Source: Dactylonectria macrodidyma (taxonomy: Eukaryota > Ascomycota > Sordariomycetes > Hypocreales > Nectriaceae). Taken from it: a stretch of 64,000 nt of DNA. The position numbers were made by a program, and so were the translations under genes. The stretch spans positions 558,001 to 622,000 of the forward strand of contig JAGMUV010000002.1 in the NCBI GenBank assembly GCA_020744425.1, in the 5' to 3' direction. The notes under the pieces were generated by a model. That model was not told the origin of the DNA and searched no databases. It worked only from the letters and a program-made list of their open reading frames with translations. Shown here in pieces: positions 57,239-64,000 of this stretch. How positions within the stretch are numbered: position 1 is the first letter of the stretch; each line of letters opens with the position of its first letter.

Positions 57239-58661
57239 GATGGCGCAGTCACACACAAACGAAAGTAAGGAACGAGGGTAAAGAGCGTGAGTGTTGATTC
57301 AACCATCCAAGCTACAACATGCGTGGTGAGGCCAACCGTCTTATATCGACGGCGGGGTTTTCCCTCTTGCCGACCATAGCAGTGATTTCAAATAGCGTCT
57401 CAGTGTCTAAACCGCAGTTAAGATTGTTTCATGCAGGGACATAGATGTTGTCGCACCGAGCGGCGAACTAGGGCCTCAGAGATGGGTAACGGTGGCCACC
57501 AGACCAATCCTGGGGTCGGCTTGGAGATCTCCTAGCGGCAGATGATAACTCCGATTGACTGAAAAGATGCTGTGTGCCAAATAAAACCCGCTCCCGGTCG
57601 GCGCGGAAGCGAGTTGGAGCCGCGAAGCCGCACCCGCAATCGCGATCCTACACCAGATCCAGGATAGGCCTGTGCGGTGTGGTCAACGACAATCCCATAA
57701 GCGACTCCATCGAATTCGGCTTGGGCGGTACCATCAGGGTACGAATGTGAGACATGAAGGGATTCTTTCAGGGGAGGACGGTGTCTAAGTGACGAGCCAA
57801 CGGGAGAAAAGAAAGGCTTCATCTAGCGCCTGCGTCCCTAATTGAGATCTGCTCTCGGCAGAAACATTTCCGCACTTAGCCCCGCATGACATCTGAGGAT
57901 CTTCCTACGTTAGTGCCTTTGGGAAAGATTAAAAAAGGGTGCCTTCTTGAGAAATGCCGAGCAGCGAGGGTTTATTTCCCATCGACATCAGATTGGGTTC
58001 GAAGTTTTGTGATGGATGTTGGTTGTTGGAATCCCCGGGCGGCTGAGCCCGCAACCGAATGATCAAAGTTTCGATTAGTTCATGGCTTGGCAACGTTAGC
58101 TCGTCTTTTAATCTCCTGTCACATCTCTTCAGGGAAGATCACTAGGGAAATCTGATCTCATGATGCCGGAGGTGCTTCTTGGCGACAAATCGCGGCGACT
58201 TCTCCGTGGCCCCGAACGAGGTGAGCTGATAGAGGAGAAGTTTTCTCATGCTATGTAGTTCCCCCTGCATCCGCAGTTCAATACAAGCATACGCTCATCC
58301 AAACCTGTCTCTCAAAGGTGGCCTGAGACCGCTTTGACTCAAATAGATCGACGTTGTGGGAGCGCACCCTTGCAGGTCAAACTCGACAATTTCTCCGATG
58401 CAAGGACCTTCATGTCAATGTTGTAATCAGATCGAAATTTTCCACATTTAAATATTGATGAATTTCTCTGCCACTTTTTGAATGATGCCGAATAATGAGA
58501 GTTGGCTTGTTTCACTTTAGCTCCCCGCACCTTGCCACCATGGGAATGCCAGAAGGGGAATAACTTCAATTCCAACGACGTCAATACCAAACGCAATCAT
58601 CAACCAACTCATAGACAATTACTCCCTTGCTTCCAACCCCGTGAACATCCACTTCAATGCC
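57239..58661. other. Intergenic DNA upstream of the hydrolase and the MBL-fold gene
   Basis: About 1.4 kb between divergent genes. A 96-codon minus frame (57532-57822) lacks features and is not called. Confidence 0.55.
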
Positions 58662-59678
58662 ATGTCCTCCCAAGCAAACCCGCCGTCCCTCAACGTGTCC
58701 AATGTAGAAGCATGGTCCCAACTACTCCACTCACATCAGAGACCGCTCCTCGTCCATCTCAACGCCGACACCACCTGGCTCATCCAGCTCCCATTCCCAG
58801 CCGCAGTCACACCGCCAGCCGGTCGGACGCGCTTCAACATCTTGATCGATCCGTGGCTTCAAGGACCGCAGAGCGATCTCGCCTGGTGGTTCAGCACGCA
58901 GTGGCACGTCGTCCCGCCCAGCTTCGCCACCATTGCAGAGCTGAACGTGGCCTTGCGGAAGGTTGAAGGCCCCTTGGTTGACGAGGCCGTAGAATCGCTC
59001 ATTGATGCGGTGGTCGTCTCGCATGAATTCACAGATCACTGCCACAGGGCCACGCTCGAGCAGCTTCCTCGGGACACCCCAGTCTTTGCGTCTGATGTAG
59101 CCGCCGCCCTGATCCGCAGCTGGGGGCATTTCTCATGCGTGCTAACTACACAAGACCTAAAAGAGGGCGAGAAATGGACGGCCCTGCGTGCAGGTGCACT
59201 GCCAAGCTGGCTAGGCATAGGCCGGATTACATCGCCTGGAAACGCCCAATACTTTCACTCAGCCATGCTCATCGCAATCGGCCGCAACCCTGAACTACAA
59301 AACTCAACAGGCGAAGCCATCATCTACTCCCCCCACGGGATCGACAGCCAAGACCTCTCGATTATAACATCGTCTGGTCTCCATACTCTAGCGCTACTCC
59401 ATGGAATGCACGACGTGCGGCTGTGGATGATGAAGCAGCTCAATCTTGGAGCCCGCAACGGCATCCGCGCAGCAGCGGCAAGCGGCGCCAGGTATTGGAT
59501 TGCCACGCACGATGAGGTCAAGACGAGCGGCGGCGTGATTGCTCTGTTTCTGAAACGGACGATATATACGATGAAGGAAGCGGTAGAACATCAAGAGTCC
59601 GAACTGGCAAAGTACGGGGAGACTCCATCATACACTTTTGTGGAACTAGAATCCGGAGACGTTCTTGTGTTGAACTAG
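58662..59678 (+). CDS. Metallo-beta-lactamase-fold protein
   Basis: A single exon of 338 residues, starting at the first ATG of the frame. The metal-binding signature HxxxDH is present as SHEFTDH around residue 120, preceded by the LIDPWLQGP strand typical of UlaG-like lactonase relatives. A later conserved IIYSPHGIDSQD fits the third metal-ligand region. Fungal members of this group are intracellular hydrolases of unknown substrate. Its 3' end faces that of the flavoprotein gene 44 bases away, so their transcripts probably overlap. Confidence 0.85.
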   Translation: MSSQANPPSLNVSNVEAWSQLLHSHQRPLLVHLNADTTWLIQLPFPAAVTPPAGRTRFNILIDPWLQGPQSDLAWWFSTQWHVVPPSFATIAELNVALRKVEGPLVDEAVESLIDAVVVSHEFTDHCHRATLEQLPRDTPVFASDVAAALIRSWGHFSCVLTTQDLKEGEKWTALRAGALPSWLGIGRITSPGNAQYFHSAMLIAIGRNPELQNSTGEAIIYSPHGIDSQDLSIITSSGLHTLALLHGMHDVRLWMMKQLNLGARNGIRAAAASGARYWIATHDEVKTSGGVIALFLKRTIYTMKEAVEHQESELAKYGETPSYTFVELESGDVLVLN

Positions 59679-59722
59679 AATCTATGGCATGTCTGACGCA
59701 TGAAACATTGGGTTTAGGCCTC

Positions 59723-60728
59723 TTACAACTCATCCTTGGCATCCAACTCCATCTGCAACTGTCCCGCGAGCGCGGCCGCTGCAAAGGCTCCCATGGCTTG
59801 GGCCTGCACAACAGCCCTCATCTTGGTAGCCGCGTCCCCAATGGCAAAGCACCCCTTGACACTCGTCTCACCAAACGGATCAACTTCAATATCACCCGTA
59901 ACCGTCATCTTCAAACCCAACTCCTCAACAAACGGAGCCTTTTGCGCGATGCTCGGGTGGTTCGTGATAAACGCCTCCATCTTGACCGAGCCGTCCGCAA
60001 AGTGGACCGACACCCTGGGCCCGCCATCCTGGAGCTGCAGCCGGGCAATCTTTCGGTCGTCGAAGTGGATCTTGGTGCTGTTGAGTTTTCCTTGAAGGCC
60101 TGCGTGCAGCTGTGAGTTGGCGTTGGTGTAGACGGTGACGCTCTTTGCTAGGCGCTTGGCCATCGGAGTGACGTGGAGCAGCATTTCGGGCGCGGTCAAG
60201 AGACCGCCGGCCAGGACGCCTACTGAATCTGCGCCACGTTCTTCAAAGCCATCGCAGAAGAGGCAATGGAATCTGTAGTGGAATGTCAGTATCATATCAT
60301 GGGAGCCGGGCAGACGTCGTCACTCACATGCCATACCCCCAGCACTCCTCGTACCCCTCGGGTTGATCGTCCATAACATCCCGAACACCAGTTCCCAAGC
60401 CAAGTTTCCGACCTTGGTACACAGCTCCCTTGCTATCGACGGCCTCAAAAATTCCAGTCTCAAGCTTTCGAACCTTTTCGATCGTGGCAGATTTAAACTC
60501 AATAGTCTCGTAGCGCTTCAGGAGGTCGGCTTTCGCCTTGGCTCGGAAGTCGGCCGGGTCCATGTGGTCGAACCCGAGGACGTTGTGCATGTGCTTTGTG
60601 CGCGCATTCCGGTATGATCCCGAGTCTACAACGACTGCGGTGTATAATTGGCGGGCGAGGCCGGTCGCCAGGGCCAAGCCAGCAGGGCCGCCGCCTATGA
60701 TGAGGACGTCGTAAAGCTTCGTAGACAT
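59723..60728 (-). CDS. Thioredoxin-reductase-like FAD oxidoreductase
   Basis: Two exons on the minus strand (60728-60328, 60272-59723) encode 316 residues. The FAD-binding GGGPAG is at the N-terminus ([14 protein letters not shown]). The redox pair CLFC is at residues 137-140 ([10 protein letters not shown]), and the second dinucleotide and FAD sites follow ([12 protein letters not shown] and [10 protein letters not shown]). Length and layout match low-molecular-weight thioredoxin reductases and their fungal derivatives such as the gliotoxin-type disulfide oxidases. HCLFC differs from the CATC of true thioredoxin reductases, so a specialised dithiol oxidase or reductase is likelier. Confidence 0.9.
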
Positions 60729-61472
60729 GTTGAAGTTGGTGCAGTGTTCTATAATTGCTTGTGTATGAGAAGAAACGTTGTTAGTAGATGGTGGATATCA
60801 GAACAGATAATTAATCTATAAGGGCGAGTGTTATTATGAGGAGCTATTCATTCTAGGCTCTTGGTCAGTTTATATCCTTTCCAAAATATCTCCGGCCGGC
60901 GACATTGACCCACCCAGTCGGGATTCGGAGTGGGGCTTTCGGAGACATATACGGAGAGCTGTCAACTTGGGTCCATAAGCAGTCATCCTCTGATTGTCAA
61001 ACAGATGACGAGGCGAAATAAACGATGAATAAATTCCTTGAGGAAAAAAAAATTCTAAGAGAGTATTACAAATATGCTCATACAAAGTCACAGGCGAATA
61101 AAAGATTGCGTTAACACGAGAATAATGTGCATAATATTGACAAAAGCGCTTCAGCTAGCTAGCGAACAAGTACAAGAATAGCAACGCTCTAGACAAGACT
61201 ATGCAAGCGGGTCGGTCAATGGACGCGACTCTGTATATGATACAGTGACAGGATATCCCACGAGGATCGCTCTCGTCCCGCGATGCTCAAGCAGCCACAA
61301 CCGCGAGCTCCAGCGGGCGAGAGCAAAACCCTCCGAGGGCATCCCATCCACTCCACCCTTTCCGCCTCAGGGCCAAGGAAGTGCTAGGTTATGTGAGGAC
61401 CAGTCCGCAGCGGGGCTCTCCCGCCGATACCATGCCCCGGAACCCCTAGAGGCTGTTCCGGGGGCGGACTTG
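60729..61472. other. AT-rich gap between two minus-strand genes
   Basis: About 740 bases including the flavoprotein promoter. No gene seen. Confidence 0.6.
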
Positions 61473-62507
61473 CTACGAGTCGTCACCTAGCACGACCCAG
61501 GCGTCCGAGGCCGGGGCGGCTGCACTGTCTCGGACCTCCCGCTGCGAGGGGAGGTCGTCGAGGTCGCTGTCGGAGAAGTAATCGTAGTCGGAGAGAATAT
61601 CGGAAACCAGGTCGGGGGGTTGCGACGTGTCGACGTCGACTTCGGGCTGCGAGCCATCGAGCTCGTAGATGACGCGCAGGGGCGCAAAGATGCGCGAGGT
61701 GCGCGATGACGAAGAGGACGATGACTCGTCGGCTGCTGTGGGATCAGGATCATCGGTGGGAGACAGGAACTGGGCGATGGTCTGGTCGCCGCCCAGGTCG
61801 GTGAAGGACAGGTTCAGGTGCAGATGGTCCAGGTCGTCCCAGCCGCGCGCCTTGCTCTTGCGCGAGCGCTTGGCCGGGCGGACCGAGTAGACAGGCTCCT
61901 GGTGCTCAATGCTGTTGAGGTCGAAGCCCTCGCCGCGGTCCTGCTCGTCGTCGTACAGCAGGCCCATGCGGTACAGCTCGGCCACGTCGGCGTCCTCACC
62001 ACTCAAGGTGGCGGGTGGGCTGCGCCGGAGCCGCTTCGCCGTCGCGGCATCGCGGAAGGCATCTTCACGCTCGAGAGACGGCGTCCGCACCAGCCGGAAG
62101 CGGTCGCTGGGCAGCGGCACGGCGCTGCGGGCCAGGTCGCAGCCCTCAGACTTGTCGTCGATCCATCGGGACCGTGTGCGGGGCGTCCGGTCTCGGATGG
62201 CGCAGAGGACGGCGTTGGCCCGGAGGTCGTTCTCCACGCGGACTCGGCGAGTCACGGGGTTGGGGTCGCCGCAGCGGGCGCAGAGCGTCTCGCTGCCTAG
62301 GCGGTTCGGGCACACGAAGCCTAGGTCTTTGCAAAGATACCGGCCGGAGCCATGGGCGTATCGCTTTGCGGCAGCGCGGACGGCGTACCGGCGAGAGCGC
62401 TGGGGACGGTTTAAGTCGTTGCTCCGGGGATCAATGGGGATGTGTTTGTGCTGGGTGAGAGAGGCTGGAAGCACACCAGAACTATTGGGTAACAGGTCGA
62501 TATCCAT
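61473..62507 (-). CDS. Protein of unknown function with an N-terminal four-cysteine motif and acidic C-terminus
   Basis: A single exon of 344 residues from the first ATG (MDIDLLPN). I do not recognise the family. Visible features are an Arg-rich segment, then CKDLGFVC...LCARCGDP (C-x6-C-x9-C-x2-C), which could bind zinc, a basic stretch PAKRSRKSKAR resembling a nuclear localisation signal, a Ser run and a highly acidic C-terminal tail with DYDYFSDSDLDD. The codon use looks like a real GC-rich fungal gene (third positions mostly G or C). A nuclear role is possible but is inference. Confidence 0.7.
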   Translation of the reverse strand: MDIDLLPNSSGVLPASLTQHKHIPIDPRSNDLNRPQRSRRYAVRAAAKRYAHGSGRYLCKDLGFVCPNRLGSETLCARCGDPNPVTRRVRVENDLRANAVLCAIRDRTPRTRSRWIDDKSEGCDLARSAVPLPSDRFRLVRTPSLEREDAFRDAATAKRLRRSPPATLSGEDADVAELYRMGLLYDDEQDRGEGFDLNSIEHQEPVYSVRPAKRSRKSKARGWDDLDHLHLNLSFTDLGGDQTIAQFLSPTDDPDPTAADESSSSSSSRTSRIFAPLRVIYELDGSQPEVDVDTSQPPDLVSDILSDYDYFSDSDLDDLPSQREVRDSAAAPASDAWVVLGDDS

Positions 62508-64000
62508 GATGAAGAAAAGGGATTTGATTTTATCTTTATACAAGAAGGGTTGAAGAAAAGACGAGGTTGAAAGGGCGTCGATGGTGTGTCTTGTTGTCAA
62601 AGGGCGTCAGCGATGGCGCAAGTGTAAGTCGCGATCGCTGGGGGCTGTCGAGAGCTGAACAAGAGGTTGCGTGCTTGCCGCTAAAGGGCGTCGGAAGACT
62701 GGGGCACTGGGGCTCGCTGTGTCAGAGAAATATAGAAGACAGAGGAGGCATCTGGAACACTCTCCCCCGGGGAGGCAGGCTTTTAATTATATCACGACCG
62801 CGAGCAGTTCGGCTGATTGGTGGCAGAGGCCGAGGGAGTCATCTGGACCAAGATGGTGTCAACCCGGACAAGGGAAACTAGGAGCTGTTGGGCTTCCCCA
62901 TTGGACGGGCACTCTTCCCATGGCAGCCTTCATCTCCACGGCACAGTCCAGTTTCTACTACGGGTACCTAGTTACCTAGGAGTCAACCCGTGCAAGGCCG
63001 AATTTTGTTAGTTGGTTGGCCACCCCATGCCCATGAGTCACCGTCATACGGACTCATCCAACTTGTCACTGGCGACTTTTACACCACCAAAACCTCCGTT
63101 CCCCTGCCTCTCGGAAAGTGCAAGTGGGCGCAGCCTGATAACTGAACGGCGCCGTCTCCAGCCTAGTCGGTTTCGATGATGGAGACATTTCGCAGAGAGG
63201 GTGGGACATGAGACGTGAGACTTGTGTTCGCGCATGCGCCGCCATTGTCACACGCGGGGGGCGCTTGCTGGGGCTCTGATACGGCGATAAGCCAGCCCCA
63301 GGGTTATTGGCCTCTGCGTGCCTGGGCATGTCGAACAGGGCGCATGACGGCTTTGATGATGCTTCTGGATTTCCCGGGGTCGCCTTTTACGTACCTTGTA
63401 ATTCCTGTAGTGGCTGCAGATGGGTCTCTACTGCGCACTCGTTCAGTACATCCGCGATACCGGGCCACCACGTCATCCCAGGCAGTAACCCAGAGGTCTT
63501 ATCCAAGTAGGCAGCATGTAACTCAGGGTGCAAGAACAGGCTGCATCATCAACTGTCGGCCATGTGACGCCATGAACCCTCCCATCATGATTGGCCGCCG
63601 CTGTTGGGGGTTCCTGTCCACGCGCCTTTCGCCTCACCACCCAGGACAATGACGATAAGCCCAAAAAGTGGGTGTGGTCACCAGCCAGGGCCCAGGGCTC
63701 ATCCAACTTTTCCCCTCGGTGTCTCAGCCTACCTGGGGGCGAGAAAGAGGACGCCCTGTATCTGCCTGGGAGGCCCACCGTTTTGGGGCCCGGGCTGCTA
63801 CTACAAAGCTAGGCTAGGCATTACAGTTCACTTTCTGGGGAGAGCGCATTGTCAGCTCGGTTCAGCTCCGCCCGGAGGAGTCATCGGGCAGTGCGGGAGT
63901 CACTTTGGTTGCTTTGATTGGGAAATTGAGGGTCAAGGCGTTTGTTAGTCTGACTTCTTTCATTCTTTTGCTTCTTTGTGCCACCAACTTGCCTAAGAGA
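62508..64000. other. Terminal intergenic stretch
   Basis: About 1.5 kb upstream of the unknown-function gene, to the end of the window. Several short frames, none with family features. No repeat of note. Confidence 0.55.

Noticed and set aside
57532..57822. 96-codon minus-strand frame with MKPFFSPVG start
   Set aside because: No signal peptide, domain or conserved pattern; likely chance.

Overview
The window is nuclear DNA of a filamentous ascomycete (Pezizomycotina, most likely a Sordariomycete; the order is my guess). Genes carry short introns (mostly 49-131 bases) with GTRNGY donors and CTNAC-type branch points. Protein families are typically fungal: TRI12-type MFS carriers, a bZIP/DUF3425 regulator, Zn2Cys6 regulator debris and a CBM21 phosphatase-targeting subunit. 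All exon joins below were made by eye from splice sites, reading frame and family resemblance. No search was run.

Layout. 1-13,512 holds no gene I can support; its last 2.4 kb is CT-rich and reads like a long 5' leader of the CBM21 gene (13,513-15,887). From 16,841 to 45,085 lies a dense, co-oriented and divergent set of catabolic genes: MFS carrier 1, acyl-CoA synthetase 1, a CMD-like protein, the bZIP regulator, AtuA-like 1, a short-chain dehydrogenase, MFS carrier 2, two enoyl-CoA hydratases, a MaoC hydratase, AtuA-like 2, acyl-CoA synthetase 2, a tandem ABM-domain protein and AtuA-like 3. A class II aldolase (47,011-47,913) may belong to it. A broken Zn2Cys6 regulator (45,820-46,937) and a broken ABM-like gene (49,259-50,104) mark its right edge. 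Housekeeping-like genes follow: a riboflavin-kinase-fold protein, an Xaa-Pro aminopeptidase with two possible starts, a secreted alpha/beta hydrolase, a metallo-beta-lactamase-fold protein, a thioredoxin-reductase-like flavoprotein and a conserved-looking protein of unknown function.

How the cluster may work. Its parts resemble the bacterial acyclic terpene utilisation set (AtuA, Atu dehydrogenases, hydratase, acyl-CoA synthetase). The biotin carboxylase, acyl-CoA dehydrogenase and thiolase are not in this window. Three enzymes end in peroxisomal targeting tripeptides (SRL, SKL, AKL), so I infer that an imported acid is activated to a CoA thioester and shortened by a peroxisomal beta-oxidation-like route. 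The substrate is unknown.

The strongest new signal is a palindrome, (CT)AATGA-W-TCATT(AG). The 9-mer TGAATCATT occurs ten times in the window, nine of them in promoters or upstream intergenic DNA of this cluster and none in its convergent gaps. I propose it as the cluster-specific operator, perhaps bound by the cluster's own bZIP protein, whose basic region carries Asp where bZIPs normally have an invariant Asn. Between synthetase 1 and the CMD gene is a decayed region: ten degenerate copies of a repeat of about 55 bases, one split by a 244-base MITE-like element, plus a duplicated 3' tail of a synthetase gene.
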